Assembly (NCBI GenBank): GCA_902583575.1 | Contig: CACHWY010000001.1 | Coordinates: 24,001 to 88,000, forward strand | DNA length: 64,000 nt | Origin: an uncultured SAR86 cluster bacterium | GTDB taxonomy: Bacteria > Pseudomonadota > Gammaproteobacteria > Magnimaribacterales > D2472 | Direction: 5' to 3' | Shown: positions 50,051 to 59,920 of the stretch, in pieces | How positions within the stretch are numbered: the first letter of the stretch is position 1 | How the letters are laid out: each line of letters opens with the position of its first letter | Notes under the pieces: generated by a model | Told to the model about the DNA's origin: nothing | What the model saw: only the letters and a program-made list of their open reading frames with translations | Databases searched by the model: none | Made by a program: the position numbers and the translations under genes

Positions 50051-51258
50051 TATTTACTTATTACTAGGCTTGCATTAGTTCCACCAAAGCCAAAGGAATT
50101 GCTTAAAATATTATTTAATTTTTTTTCTTGAGTTTCAGTAACAATATTTAAACCTCTAGCTTCTTCGCATAAATTATTAATATTGATAGATGGCGCAACA
50201 AAATCTTCATTTATCATCATGGTTGAATATATTACTTCATGTGCACCAGTTGCCCCTAAAGAGTGACCTGTCATAGATTTAGTAGAACTGATCAAAGGTG
50301 AATCATCACCAAATACTTCCTTGATTGCATTTAATTCAGCTGCATCACCAACAGGAGTGCTTGTACCATGAGTATTTATATAATCAATTTTACATTTAGA
50401 GTTATCTATAGCCCCTTGCATACATCTTACAGCTCCTTCGCCTGATGGTGCGACCATATCGTATCCATCAGAGTTAGCAAAATAACCTGAAAGTTTGGCC
50501 AAAATATTTGCATTTCTTTTTTTTGCATGTTCTTCATCTTCTAAAATAACAATTCCAGAACCTCCAGATATAACAAAACCATCTCTATCAGAGTCATATG
50601 GTCTAGATGCTTCTGATGGAGATGAGTTAAAGTTTGAAGATAAAGCTCCCATAGCATCAAACAGGGCAGAAGAGGTCCAGTGTTCATCATCACTACCTCC
50701 AGCTATAACTATATCCTGTTGCCCACTTTTAATTAATTCAGCAGCATGACCAATACAATGTGCACTAGTCGCACATGCAGAAGAAATGGAATAATTAATG
50801 CCTTTTAATTTAAGAGCTGTTGCTAGAATTGCTGATATAGAGCTAGACATACTCTTTGTCACTCCATACGGACCAATTCTTTTAGGACCTTTTTCGCGAG
50901 TTATATCACCATTTTTAACCATTATCCTTGTAGAGGCTCCTCCTGATCCAGCCACAATACCTATCCTTGGAGAATCTAAATCTTTTTCTTCTAAATTTGC
51001 CATTTTTAATGCATCTAATGCTGCTAAATATGAATATCCGGCTGACTCGCCCATAAACCTTAATAGTTTTCTATCAATATTTTCAGATAAATCTATACTA
51101 ATGGATCCTGATACACAGCTTCTAAAACCCATTTCAGAATATGTATCATTAAAGCAAATACCTGACTTACCTTTTTGTAAACTTTCAAGCACATCTTTAT
51201 AGCTATTGCCTATGCATGAATTGATACCTAAACCTGTTATAACTACATTTTTCATCAA
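50047..51258 (-). CDS. fabB: 3-oxoacyl-ACP synthase I
   Basis: Elongating condensing enzyme needed for unsaturated fatty acids in the type II system. 403 residues. Catalytic Cys162 is in ISSACATSAHCIGHA, and the histidines are in INTHGTSTPVGDAAELNA and STKSMTGHSLGATGAHE. GGGTNASL-type ending appears as SFGFGGTNASLVISKY. It overlaps fabA by four bases (ATGA), so fabA-fabB are translationally coupled, as in Pseudomonas. Confidence 0.97.
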   Translation of the reverse strand: MMKNVVITGLGINSCIGNSYKDVLESLQKGKSGICFNDTYSEMGFRSCVSGSISIDLSENIDRKLLRFMGESAGYSYLAALDALKMANLEEKDLDSPRIGIVAGSGGASTRIMVKNGDITREKGPKRIGPYGVTKSMSSSISAILATALKLKGINYSISSACATSAHCIGHAAELIKSGQQDIVIAGGSDDEHWTSSALFDAMGALSSNFNSSPSEASRPYDSDRDGFVISGGSGIVILEDEEHAKKRNANILAKLSGYFANSDGYDMVAPSGEGAVRCMQGAIDNSKCKIDYINTHGTSTPVGDAAELNAIKEVFGDDSPLISSTKSMTGHSLGATGAHEVIYSTMMINEDFVAPSININNLCEEARGLNIVTETQEKKLNNILSNSFGFGGTNASLVISKY

Positions 51259-51779
51259 AAACTACTTGGATCTTTAAATAAGCCAACCTTTAATTTCTCA
51301 GCGCTATATATTTTTTTACCATCAACAAACATTTCGCCATCTGCTAATCCAACTATTGCTCCTCTATTAATAATTCTTTTAATGTCTATTTTATAAATTA
51401 CTTCATTAGCATTTGGAAGAACCTGCCCAAAGAATTTAATATTATCTGCTCCTAAAGCTCTTCCTATACCAGGTAAGCCTGTCCATAAAAGATAAAACCC
51501 TAACAATTGCCACATTGCATCTAAACCAAGACATCCTGGCATTACGGGATCTTCTTTAAAGTGATATTTAAAGAACCATAATTTAGGATTGATTTTTAGA
51601 TTTGCTTCTATTGAGCCTTTTTTATAAATTCCAGAATGATCATCAATGTTTGATATTTCATCAAACATAAGCATTAAATCAGAAGGTAGCCTTCCATCTC
51701 CTTCTTTGGTAAATAATTCACCATTTGAACATGATACTAATTCTTCCTTGGAGTATTTATTTTTAGGAGTAAAACTCAT
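51255..51779 (-). CDS. fabA: 3-hydroxydecanoyl-ACP dehydratase/isomerase
   Basis: Dehydrates 3-hydroxydecanoyl-ACP and isomerises the trans-2 to the cis-3 enoyl product, the entry to unsaturated fatty acids. 174 residues. The hot-dog fold active site is His73 in FFKYHFKEDPVMPGCLGLDA and Asp87 shortly after, matching E. coli His70 and Asp84. Overlaps fabB and ispB by four bases each. FabA/FabB occur almost only in Gammaproteobacteria and some Alphaproteobacteria. Confidence 0.97.
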   Translation of the reverse strand: MSFTPKNKYSKEELVSCSNGELFTKEGDGRLPSDLMLMFDEISNIDDHSGIYKKGSIEANLKINPKLWFFKYHFKEDPVMPGCLGLDAMWQLLGFYLLWTGLPGIGRALGADNIKFFGQVLPNANEVIYKIDIKRIINRGAIVGLADGEMFVDGKKIYSAEKLKVGLFKDPSSF

Positions 51780-52729
51780 TTCTTTCTATTAATAGCAATT
51801 TTTGCTAATTCTATCATTTCTTCTCTAATTTTAAGATCTCTGATTTTTTCTGCTGAATTTATTGATTTATTGAAATATTTTTTAGCTAAATTTTTGGTTT
51901 CTTCAATCCCGCCCAAATTGGCAACTAGTTTAATTGTATTTTTTTGATTTAATTTTTTATTTCCAATCATTTTTTTTAATTCTTTTTTTTGATTTGAATT
52001 GCTATTTTTATATGCATAGAAAAATGGATAAGTTACTTTACCCTCTTTTAGATCTTGAAAATTAGGCTTACCAATTTTGGATTCTATTGAGTAATCTAGT
52101 AGATCATCTTTTATTTGAAATAGAATACCAAGATCTTTTGCGCAATTACTAATATTTTTAACATATGTGTCATTAGCATTTATTAAAAGTGCGCCAGTTC
52201 TAGCTGATGCTTCAAAAAGTCTCCCCGTTTTGTAGTAACTTATTTTTTTAAGTTTATTTAAAGTTATTTTAAGATTATTCACAGCATCCAATTGGATTAA
52301 TTCACCTTGTGAAATATCATTTGTTGCATTTGAAAGTTCTTTTAATATTTTTTTATTTCCAATCTCTACCATATACATAAATGCTTTAGAGTATATATAG
52401 TCGCCGATCAAGACTCCATGCGCATTAGTCCAAATATTATTAATAGATTCAATGCCTCTTCTCGTTGGAGAGTTGTCTACAACATCATCATGAACAAGTG
52501 TTGCTGTATGCAATAGTTCAATTATTGCAGCTAGTTTGATTCGGTGATTCTGATTAATTTTTCTATTTTGAGAAGATGAGACGAGATTTAATTTTGCACG
52601 TATTTTCTTACCTTTTGACTTAAAAACATGATCATAAAGCTTTGAAATTGTCTTTTCTTTAACAAAATCTTTTTTTATTAAATTTTCAACAAGTCTTAAT
52701 TCTTTTTTTATTGTTTTTTCTGTCTTCAT
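51776..52729 (-). CDS. ispB: All-trans polyprenyl (octaprenyl-type) diphosphate synthase
   Basis: Makes the isoprenoid side chain of ubiquinone. 317 residues. The first aspartate-rich motif is LVHDDVVDNSPTRRG (Asp81-Asp85) and the second is FQIKDDLLDY (Asp208-Asp212). Chain length (C40 or other) cannot be read with certainty. Divergent from rplU-rpmA across about 90 bases, the conserved gammaproteobacterial arrangement. It overlaps fabA by ATGA, so the isoprenoid gene and the fatty-acid genes form one operon here. Confidence 0.95.
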   Translation of the reverse strand: MKTEKTIKKELRLVENLIKKDFVKEKTISKLYDHVFKSKGKKIRAKLNLVSSSQNRKINQNHRIKLAAIIELLHTATLVHDDVVDNSPTRRGIESINNIWTNAHGVLIGDYIYSKAFMYMVEIGNKKILKELSNATNDISQGELIQLDAVNNLKITLNKLKKISYYKTGRLFEASARTGALLINANDTYVKNISNCAKDLGILFQIKDDLLDYSIESKIGKPNFQDLKEGKVTYPFFYAYKNSNSNQKKELKKMIGNKKLNQKNTIKLVANLGGIEETKNLAKKYFNKSINSAEKIRDLKIREEMIELAKIAINRKK

Positions 52730-52765
52730 TTTTACTGTTTAATGCATCAAAATATTATATAAGTA

Positions 52766-52794
52766 TTGATAAATTACTCATTAAAGCGTATATT
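52766..52794 (+). promoter_or_regulatory. Sigma-70 promoter for rplU-rpmA-obgE
   Basis: TTGATA (52766-52771) and TATATT (52789-52794) are 17 bp apart. Transcription should begin near 52801, giving a leader of about 18 bases before the rplU ATG with AAAGGA as ribosome site. Confidence 0.68.
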
Positions 52795-52818
52795 TTGCGG
52801 GCTTTAAAGGATTATATT

Positions 52819-53139
52819 ATGTATGCAGTTATAGAAACAGGCGGAAAACAGCATAAAGTTGAGAAAGGTATGGTTTTATCTATAGATCTTTTAAAAGAAG
52901 ACGTGGGTAAGAAGATCACTTTTGATAATGTTTTATTGTTTGTTGACGGTAAAAAAGTGGAGGTTGGACAACCTTACTTATCTAATGTGAAAGTTACTGC
53001 TGAAATTAAAGATGTTGTTAAATCAGATAAGATTTCAATATTACGATTTAGAAGAAGAAAGCATAGTATGAGAAAAAAAGGACATAGAGCAAAACATACT
53101 CAAATAGAGATAAAAAATATAAAGTTAGAGAGTAAATAA
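52819..53139 (+). CDS. rplU: 50S ribosomal protein L21
   Basis: Small 23S-binding protein. 106 residues starting [20 protein letters not shown], with [20 protein letters not shown] and the C-terminal [11 protein letters not shown]. An in-frame upstream start at 52711 is rejected because it would run into the promoter and the ispB start. TAATG overlap with rpmA. Confidence 0.97.
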   Translation: MYAVIETGGKQHKVEKGMVLSIDLLKEDVGKKITFDNVLLFVDGKKVEVGQPYLSNVKVTAEIKDVVKSDKISILRFRRRKHSMRKKGHRAKHTQIEIKNIKLESK

Positions 53140-53396
53140 TGGCACATAAGAAAGCAGGTGGATCAAGTAAGAATGGAAGAGATTCCAATTCTAAAAGACT
53201 TGGAGTTAAACGTTTTGGGGGCCAGTCCGTCAAGGCAGGTGAAATTCTTATTCGTCAAAGAGGGACTAATACACACCCAGGTCTAAACGTTGGTATAGGT
53301 AAAGATGATACATTATTTGCAAAGTCAGCCGGCGTTGTTCAATTTACTTACAAAGGCCCTAAAAAAAGAAAAACAGCAAACGTTATTCCTCAATAA
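53139..53396 (+). CDS. rpmA: 50S ribosomal protein L27
   Basis: Its N-terminal tail reaches the peptidyl-transferase centre. 85 residues: [20 protein letters not shown] after the initiator, then [20 protein letters not shown]. It has the short Gram-negative start without the cleavable extension of Firmicutes. It overlaps rplU and lies 9 bases before obgE. Confidence 0.98.
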   Translation: MAHKKAGGSSKNGRDSNSKRLGVKRFGGQSVKAGEILIRQRGTNTHPGLNVGIGKDDTLFAKSAGVVQFTYKGPKKRKTANVIPQ

Positions 53397-54683
<1,287 letters not shown>

Positions 54684-54727
54684 AATTAAGATGCGTAGTT
54701 TAATTATCTATTAGCAATATGTCCATA

Positions 54728-55222
54728 TTATTCTATATAAGATTCAATTAAATCATTACCTTTTTCATCTTTTAGTGGGCATATTGTACTAAGGTCTTGA
54801 AATACTGTAGCACTTGTATGGAGCGGATTATTTGATTCACCGGGGTAGATACAGTATTTCCTTTTAGGACATTCCATATCCCAACTGTAATCATTAATAT
54901 CTACATAAGCATTACACAATAAATTAAAAACACTGATTTTCTTGGTATTTGAAACTATAACGCTATTTATCAATGGTGCTGTATCTGGATCTCCACCACA
55001 CTTAGTATTGTGGATTTCTCTTAATTCAAACGAATAGTATGTTTTAGCATCATCTGATTTTCCAAAATAAAAACCAACACATTCAGAATCTAAAGAAGTA
55101 ATCTTATGTAAATCTTCTTTAATATAACTAATAGCTTGATTAGATGAAAATTCAGCTACAAATGCTAAAGGTGATAAAAACAATAGAGCAAAAAATTTTT
55201 CATTTTTATTTAAATATTTCAC
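54728..55222 (-). CDS. Exported Cys-containing protein of unknown function
   Basis: A 164-residue protein that I do not recognise. A signal peptide (about 1-22, MKYLNKNEKFFALLFLSPLA then FVAEF) directs export. The mature part has six cysteines, expected to form disulfides: in SLDSECVGF, IHNTKCGGDPDTAP, FNLLCNAY, DMECPKRKYC and STICPL. The stretch ELREIHNTKCGGDPDTAP resembles a motif I associate with short exported proteins of unknown role, but I cannot name the family. It lies between rpsT and the tmRNA gene on the same strand. It is probably periplasmic. Confidence 0.75.
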   Translation of the reverse strand: MKYLNKNEKFFALLFLSPLAFVAEFSSNQAISYIKEDLHKITSLDSECVGFYFGKSDDAKTYYSFELREIHNTKCGGDPDTAPLINSVIVSNTKKISVFNLLCNAYVDINDYSWDMECPKRKYCIYPGESNNPLHTSATVFQDLSTICPLKDEKGNDLIESYIE

Positions 55223-55291
55223 TTACTCTATAATGCCATAAGAGTTTGTCATAATAAAAGCGTTGTGTAGTATTAACTTATCAAACTTGAA

Positions 55292-55638
55292 TGGTGGAGG
55301 CGGCGGGAATTGAACCCGCGTCCGTTAATCCTTCAGCCTAACTTCTACATGCATAGCTCATTCTATTATTTTTAACTTTTATTACCCGAAGAGCAGGGCA
55401 TAAAAGCTAGCTTGATTTAGTTTTACCAAACTATATCCAAGCAATATAGCTTGGCTAGACTGTGTGTTTAGCCGATGCTTCAAACCACAGTCAATTCTTG
55501 CATCGGTTAGCATTAAGCTGCTAAAGCGTAGTTGTCGTTATTTGCAACTATTTTTTTTGTAGCATGTTTTACAAGAATTACTACAATCTTGGCATGCGCT
55601 TCGGAGTCCAGTAGAAACGTCGAACCCTATTCGCCCCC
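55292..55638 (-). ncRNA. ssrA: Transfer-messenger RNA (tmRNA)
   Basis: A 347-base one-piece tmRNA that rescues stalled ribosomes with SmpB. The acceptor ends GGGGGCG (5') and CGCCTCC plus ACCA (3') pair, and the T arm GGGTTCAATTCCC is intact. The 5' region has AGGGTTCGACG. The tag reading frame at 55545-55513 encodes ANNDNYALAA and a TAA stop, very close to the E. coli tag ANDENYALAA, so ClpXP recognition (LAA) is preserved. Pseudoknot-rich middle sequence is present but not folded here. It is transcribed from its own TATAAT just after smpB. Confidence 0.97.
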
Positions 55639-55650
55639 ATAAGGAAAGGC

Positions 55651-55656
55651 ATTATA
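55651..55656 (-). promoter_or_regulatory. -10 box of the ssrA promoter
   Basis: A perfect TATAAT on the minus strand lies 12 bases before the tmRNA 5' end, in the 41-base smpB-ssrA gap. The matching -35 (TCGAAT, 17 bp upstream) is weak. Consistent with independent transcription of tmRNA. Confidence 0.55.
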
Positions 55657-55679
55657 CATGAATATTTTTTTTGATTCGA

Positions 55680-56150
55680 TTAAGAGAATTTTTTTGAATT
55701 CTTGAGAATTCTGCCCTGATCGCGCTCCCAATCTCTTTTTTTGATATCCTCTCTTTGATCTCTATGTTTTTTGCCTTTACCCATTGCAATATCACATTTT
55801 ATGAGATTATCTTTCCAATATATTTTAGTTAGAACACAAGTAAGACCTTTTTCTCCTTTTAACCTTTCTATTTTCACAATTTCTTTTTTATTAAGTAGAA
55901 GCTTTCTTGATTTTGTTGTATCAACATTTTCTTGTTGAAGAGATGCAGGGCTGTCTATTTTTACACCTATTAACCATGCTTCACCTTTTCTTATGTTTAC
56001 ATATGAATTTTTAACATCAACTTTTGATTCTCTTAGTGATTTAACTTCCCATCCCTCTAAAACAATGCCAGCTTGAAAAGATTCATCTAATTTATAGTTT
56101 CTTGAAGCATTTTTATTCTTTACAATTAATGCAGGTTTTTCCTTTGACAT
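55680..56150 (-). CDS. smpB: tmRNA-binding protein SmpB
   Basis: Partner of tmRNA in trans-translation. 156 residues. The OB-barrel has NKNASRNYKLDESFQAGIVL and GWEVKSLRESKVDVKNSYVN. The C-terminal tail (KGKKHRDQREDIKKRDWERD) is the basic part that folds into the mRNA channel. smpB directly upstream of ssrA on the same strand is the usual order in Gammaproteobacteria. Confidence 0.97.
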   Translation of the reverse strand: MSKEKPALIVKNKNASRNYKLDESFQAGIVLEGWEVKSLRESKVDVKNSYVNIRKGEAWLIGVKIDSPASLQQENVDTTKSRKLLLNKKEIVKIERLKGEKGLTCVLTKIYWKDNLIKCDIAMGKGKKHRDQREDIKKRDWERDQGRILKNSKKFS

Positions 56151-56200
56151 ACTTTATTATGTATTTTGAAATACTAAGTGCAATAATTTTTTAAAATAAA

Positions 56201-56662
56201 TTGAATATCACAAATATAAAATCTACTTATGGCTATATCGGTTTTATTCCTTTTGCAGTTTTATCATTAGTGCCATGGATAATTGGTGGAGATGCAGCTA
56301 AGACATTAATTATTTTTCAGATTGGGTACGGCTCAATAATTATTACTTTCTTAGGAGGCATTCCTTGGGGATGGAAAGATGACCAAAAAAATCAGGAATT
56401 TAATCTTTCCATAGGAATACTTTTTAGTTTATTCGGTTGTTTAATCTTGTCATTAATTTATTTTGAAAAAATTTTAGTAGCTTTACTTTTTTCAATTTGC
56501 AGTTTTTATTTTTTCTATATTTTTGAGAAATCTACAGAAGAATTTAAATTAAAAGATGATGATTATAAGAGATTTAGAAAAATTCTTACTTTACTAGTAT
56601 GCATAAGTTTTTTAATATCTTCATGGTATTGGATAAATCCATACAGTAGCCCATATTTATAG
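56201..56662 (+). CDS. DUF3429-like membrane protein
   Basis: A 153-residue inner-membrane protein with about five hydrophobic spans. The pattern YGYIGFIPFAVLSLVPWI and FLGGIPWGW resembles the DUF3429 family, whose function is not established to my knowledge. The start is TTG at 56201, 50 bases from the divergent smpB start; no nearby ATG fits the reading frame, and no clear ribosome site was seen. It is followed by a sodium symporter gene 9 bases later on the same strand, suggesting cotranscription. Confidence 0.78.
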   Translation: MNITNIKSTYGYIGFIPFAVLSLVPWIIGGDAAKTLIIFQIGYGSIIITFLGGIPWGWKDDQKNQEFNLSIGILFSLFGCLILSLIYFEKILVALLFSICSFYFFYIFEKSTEEFKLKDDDYKRFRKILTLLVCISFLISSWYWINPYSSPYL

Positions 56663-56671
56663 AAATTAATT

Positions 56672-58009
56672 ATGCAAAAGATACTTAAATCGCAAGGTAC
56701 ATGGATAGGTAAATGGACATTCGTTCTTGCTGCTACAGGATCAGCTGTTGGTCTTGGGAATATTTGGGGGTTTCCCTATAAGGCCGGTACAGAAGGCGGC
56801 GCTGCTTTCGTTCTTATTTATTTACTATGTATTGTCGTAATAGGTGTTCCAATTATGATTAGTGAGATATTAATTGGTAGGCGATCTGGTAATAGCCCTA
56901 TTAATGCTATGAAAAGATCTGCAATTGATTCAGGAAATTCACCAATATGGCAATTAGTTGGATGGACAGGTATTTTTGCTGGAGTATTAATTCTTTCTTT
57001 TTATAGTGTAATTGCAGGCATATGCTTAAATTATATTTTTATTTCAGCATTTCCTAATGACTTAATTTCTTCTTCTGAACAATTTGGAGCAGTTATCTCA
57101 TCTCCGGTTAATCTTTTATTTTGGCATACAGTATTTATATTCTTAACAATGTTGATCGTATCTGCTGGTGTGAAAGATGGTATAGGAAGGATGGTAAAGA
57201 TTTTAATGCCAATGTTAGGCTTTTTACTTATATTTATGGTGATTTATGCCATGATAAATGGTGCATTTATGAGAGCTTTATCTTTTTTATTTGCTCCAGA
57301 TTTTTCTAATATTGGGACAGATACATTTTTAAGTGCTATGGGGCAGGCTTTTTTTAGTCTTAGCTTAGGCATGGGATCAATAATGGCATATGGTGCTTAT
57401 ATGCCTAAAGAACAGGAGATTGTGTCAACCTCCTTTAGCGTAGGATCTTTAGATACTCTTATAGCAATACTTGCAGGCTTAGCTATTTTTCCAATAATAT
57501 TTGCATTTAATCTAGAGCCAGGAAGTGGGCCTGGCCTTGTTTTTGTTTCTTTATTATCTGCCTTTAATCAAATGGATTTTGGGCAATTAATAGGACCTTT
57601 ATTTTTTATTCTATTGTCTATTGCTGCATTAAGCTCTTCAATTTCAATTTTAGAACCTGGTGTAGCATATTTGGCCGAAGAGGGATTTTTATCTAGAAAG
57701 AAGTCTGCTGTACTCATATCATTATTATGTTGGATTATTGGAATCGGAACAGCACTAGGATTTAATATCTTTGCAGACAACAATGGAGATAATCCTTTTC
57801 TTAGCAATATGGAATTAATTTCTGTACAAATACTCCAACCCTTTGGAGGAATGATGATCGCAATTTTTGTTGGGTGGTTTATGGACGAAGCTTTAATTAA
57901 GAATGAGATAACCAACAAATACCCAATATTCTATAAATTATGGAGATTTTTTATAAAGTTTATTGCTCCATTAAGCGTAGCATTTATATTTATATCTCAA
58001 CTTATATAA
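56672..58009 (+). CDS. Sodium-dependent transporter, neurotransmitter:sodium symporter (SNF) family
   Basis: A sodium-coupled amino acid or related solute importer of the LeuT fold. 445 residues with about eleven hydrophobic spans, the short bacterial form. The opening GTWIGKWTFVLAATGSAVGL and GNIWGFPYKAGTEGGAAFVL hold the unwound first helix that binds sodium and substrate. Substrate is not determined: an amino acid is likely. It is followed after one base by ratA. Confidence 0.93.
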   Translation: MQKILKSQGTWIGKWTFVLAATGSAVGLGNIWGFPYKAGTEGGAAFVLIYLLCIVVIGVPIMISEILIGRRSGNSPINAMKRSAIDSGNSPIWQLVGWTGIFAGVLILSFYSVIAGICLNYIFISAFPNDLISSSEQFGAVISSPVNLLFWHTVFIFLTMLIVSAGVKDGIGRMVKILMPMLGFLLIFMVIYAMINGAFMRALSFLFAPDFSNIGTDTFLSAMGQAFFSLSLGMGSIMAYGAYMPKEQEIVSTSFSVGSLDTLIAILAGLAIFPIIFAFNLEPGSGPGLVFVSLLSAFNQMDFGQLIGPLFFILLSIAALSSSISILEPGVAYLAEEGFLSRKKSAVLISLLCWIIGIGTALGFNIFADNNGDNPFLSNMELISVQILQPFGGMMIAIFVGWFMDEALIKNEITNKYPIFYKLWRFFIKFIAPLSVAFIFISQLI

Positions 58010-58010
58010 A

Positions 58011-58439
58011 GTGATTAGGAATTTTGAGCTTTCTCAATTATTAAAATTAGAGGGCCAATTAGCATTTAATGAGATTGCTAATTTTGAGAATTATGTAAAT
58101 TTTATTCCTGGGTGCTCTAAGGCAAGTTTACTTGAAAAAAATGAGGATTATGAAATTGGAGAATTAAAATTTGATTTTTTATTAAGGCAATACTCGATTA
58201 AATCAAAAAATATAATATCTGACAAAGATATCAAAATTGAACAAGTCGAAGGACCTTTTGAAACATTTGAAGGGCACTGGAGTGTTCATACAAAAGGAGA
58301 CCAATTATGCGAGGTTGTATTTAGAGCAAAATTTAAACTCCCATTTTTATTAGATAATCTAGTGCCTGATAGCGTTATTGAAAAATTTTGCGAAGCTATT
58401 CTTAAATCTTTTCTAGAAAGAGTAAACAAAAAAGGTTAG
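58011..58439 (+). CDS. ratA: Coq10/RatA family ubiquinone-associated START-domain protein
   Basis: A 142-residue SRPBCC-fold protein of the Coq10/RatA family, which binds ubiquinone and supports respiration; the E. coli member was first described as a ribosome association toxin. NEIANFENYVNFIPGCSKAS and the C-terminal DSVIEKFCEAILKSFLERV match. The start is GTG (58011). It overlaps the convergent bamE by four bases, and ratA next to bamE is the common gammaproteobacterial order. Confidence 0.88.
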   Translation: MIRNFELSQLLKLEGQLAFNEIANFENYVNFIPGCSKASLLEKNEDYEIGELKFDFLLRQYSIKSKNIISDKDIKIEQVEGPFETFEGHWSVHTKGDQLCEVVFRAKFKLPFLLDNLVPDSVIEKFCEAILKSFLERVNKKG

Positions 58440-58786
58440 TTGGATTCTTCCATGTCCTCAATAATCCAACTTTCTACTAAATCATCCCCATTAAAGAAGA
58501 CAGATAACTTACTTTCACTCAGTAAATCATTACCAACTCTTATGGAATAATAATAATCCCATCTAGAGGAATGAAATGGATCTTTTATTAATGCAGTTCC
58601 GAATATAAATTGAACCTGTTCTTTGGTTAAACCTTCTGATAATTTTTCTAAGTCTTCTTCTTCAAATATGTTTCCTTGAAGAATAGGTACTTTATAAGGA
58701 CTTATTGATGAGCATGATGAGATGCATAAAATTAAAATAAATGATAAAAATGCCTTAGCAAGGTTTATTTCAAAGGGTTGTTTCAT
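58436..58786 (-). CDS. bamE: Outer-membrane assembly lipoprotein BamE (OmlA/SmpA)
   Basis: Lipoprotein of the BAM complex that inserts beta-barrel proteins, including the TonB receptors here. 116 residues. The lipobox is ILCISSCSS, with the acylated Cys at about residue 25. The conserved LSEGLTKEQVQFIFGTALIK and WDYYYSIRVG match BamE. Divergent from fur, a known arrangement in pseudomonads (fur-omlA). Confidence 0.95.
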   Translation of the reverse strand: MKQPFEINLAKAFLSFILILCISSCSSISPYKVPILQGNIFEEEDLEKLSEGLTKEQVQFIFGTALIKDPFHSSRWDYYYSIRVGNDLLSESKLSVFFNGDDLVESWIIEDMEESN

Positions 58787-58824
58787 ATTTAATTTTTATT
58801 ATACTGCCTTATATATTTAAAGTC

Positions 58825-58857
58825 GCTAAAATATTATTTAGCTATAGCATGTATAAT
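58825..58857. promoter_or_regulatory. bamE-fur divergent regulatory region with inverted repeats and a fur -10
   Basis: Arms GCTAAA (58825-58830) and TTTAGC (58837-58842) form a 6-6-6 inverted repeat. The palindrome GCTATAGC (58841-58848) abuts it. A TATAAT follows at 58852-58857, only 7 bases before the fur ATG. The repeat could be an operator; it does not match the Fur box consensus closely. Confidence 0.5.
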
Positions 58858-58864
58858 TAAAAGC

Positions 58865-59278
58865 ATGAATAAACAGAATATAGAATTAAAAAAAGCAGGC
58901 CTAAAGGCTACTTTACCCAGGATAAAGATTATGGAGATTCTTGCTTCAACTGCTATCCAAGAAGAGGCACACTTTAGCGCAGAAGATATTTATAAAGAAC
59001 TATTAAATAAAGGTGAAAACATTGGTTTAGCCTCAGTCTATAGAGTATTAACTCAGTTTGAATCAGCAGGAATGGTAAAAAAACATCATTTTGAAGGTAG
59101 TCATGCTGTGTATGAAGTTATTGAAGAAAACCATGAGCATATGGTTGATGTAGAAACTGGAAAAGTTCTTGAGTTTCAGGATTCTGATCTTATAGATAGA
59201 CTTCATAAGATTGCCAATGATAGCGGTTATCAATTAGTTGACCACAATCTTGTGCTACATGTAAAAAAATTAGATTAG
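58865..59278 (+). CDS. fur: Ferric uptake regulator Fur
   Basis: Iron-responsive repressor of iron uptake genes. 137 residues. The winged helix (LKATLPRIKIMEILAS; GLASVYRVLTQFESAG) precedes the metal-binding region HHFEGSHAVYEVIEENHEHM and the dimerisation domain. The CxxC pair of the E. coli protein is absent: the position reads HMVDVETGKVLEF, so the structural zinc ligands differ. The -10 lies 7 bases upstream of the ATG, so the message may be leaderless. Confidence 0.94.
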   Translation: MNKQNIELKKAGLKATLPRIKIMEILASTAIQEEAHFSAEDIYKELLNKGENIGLASVYRVLTQFESAGMVKKHHFEGSHAVYEVIEENHEHMVDVETGKVLEFQDSDLIDRLHKIANDSGYQLVDHNLVLHVKKLD

Positions 59279-59288
59279 TAAATTTACC

Positions 59289-59316
59289 CTTGAACTGAAA
59301 CTTTAAATCCCAATAT
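59289..59316 (+). promoter_or_regulatory. Sigma-32 (RpoH) heat-shock promoter of grpE-dnaK-dnaJ
   Basis: CTTGAA (59289-59294) and CCCAATAT (59309-59316) are 14 bp apart, close to the RpoH consensus CTTGAAA/CCCCATNT. A perfect CCAATAT/ATATTGG inverted repeat (59310-59328) overlaps the -10 and the start of transcription. No CIRCE element was found, which fits RpoH rather than HrcA control. Confidence 0.8.
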
Positions 59317-59336
59317 ATTCAATATTGGAATGAAAT

Positions 59337-59912
59337 ATGAATAAAAAAGATAAATCAATTAAAGATGATAATGATGTTTTATCAGAAGAATCTTTTAATG
59401 GAAAAGAAAAAGATTTAGAAGATAACAATGTTATTAAAGAAGAAGCCAAAGAAAATATCGAAACCCCAACTTATGAAGAATTATTCGATCAAAATGAAGA
59501 GTTGGAGAAATCCTTGTTAAGGGTTAATGCTGATCTAGATAATGCATTAAAAAGAACCTTTTCTGAAGTAGAAAAAGCTCATAAATATGGGATAGAGAAA
59601 TTGCTAATAGAGTTATTGCCAATAATTGACAATCTAGAAAGTGCAATAAGTAATTTATCTGAAAATGTAACCAAAGAAGACAAAGAAGGCATTGAATTAA
59701 CATTAAAATCTTTTGAATCTACTCTTGATAAATTCGGATTGGTACCCATTTATCCTGATAATGAAGAATTTAATCCTGAAAAGCATGAAGCTGTTTCTAT
59801 GGATGAAGATAATAAGAAAAAAGATGGATATATTGGAAAAGTATTTCAAAGAGGTTGGGAGCTTCACTCTAGGGTATTAAGGCCGGCTAGAGTAACAGTA
59901 ATTAAAAATTAG
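59337..59912 (+). CDS. grpE: Nucleotide exchange factor GrpE
   Basis: Releases ADP from DnaK. 191 residues. A charged, poorly conserved N-terminus (1-50) leads into a coiled coil ([20 protein letters not shown]). The C-terminal beta domain carries [13 protein letters not shown] and [20 protein letters not shown]. First gene of the heat-shock operon, 8 bases before dnaK. Confidence 0.97.
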   Translation: MNKKDKSIKDDNDVLSEESFNGKEKDLEDNNVIKEEAKENIETPTYEELFDQNEELEKSLLRVNADLDNALKRTFSEVEKAHKYGIEKLLIELLPIIDNLESAISNLSENVTKEDKEGIELTLKSFESTLDKFGLVPIYPDNEEFNPEKHEAVSMDEDNKKKDGYIGKVFQRGWELHSRVLRPARVTVIKN

Positions 59913-59920
59913 AGGAAAAA

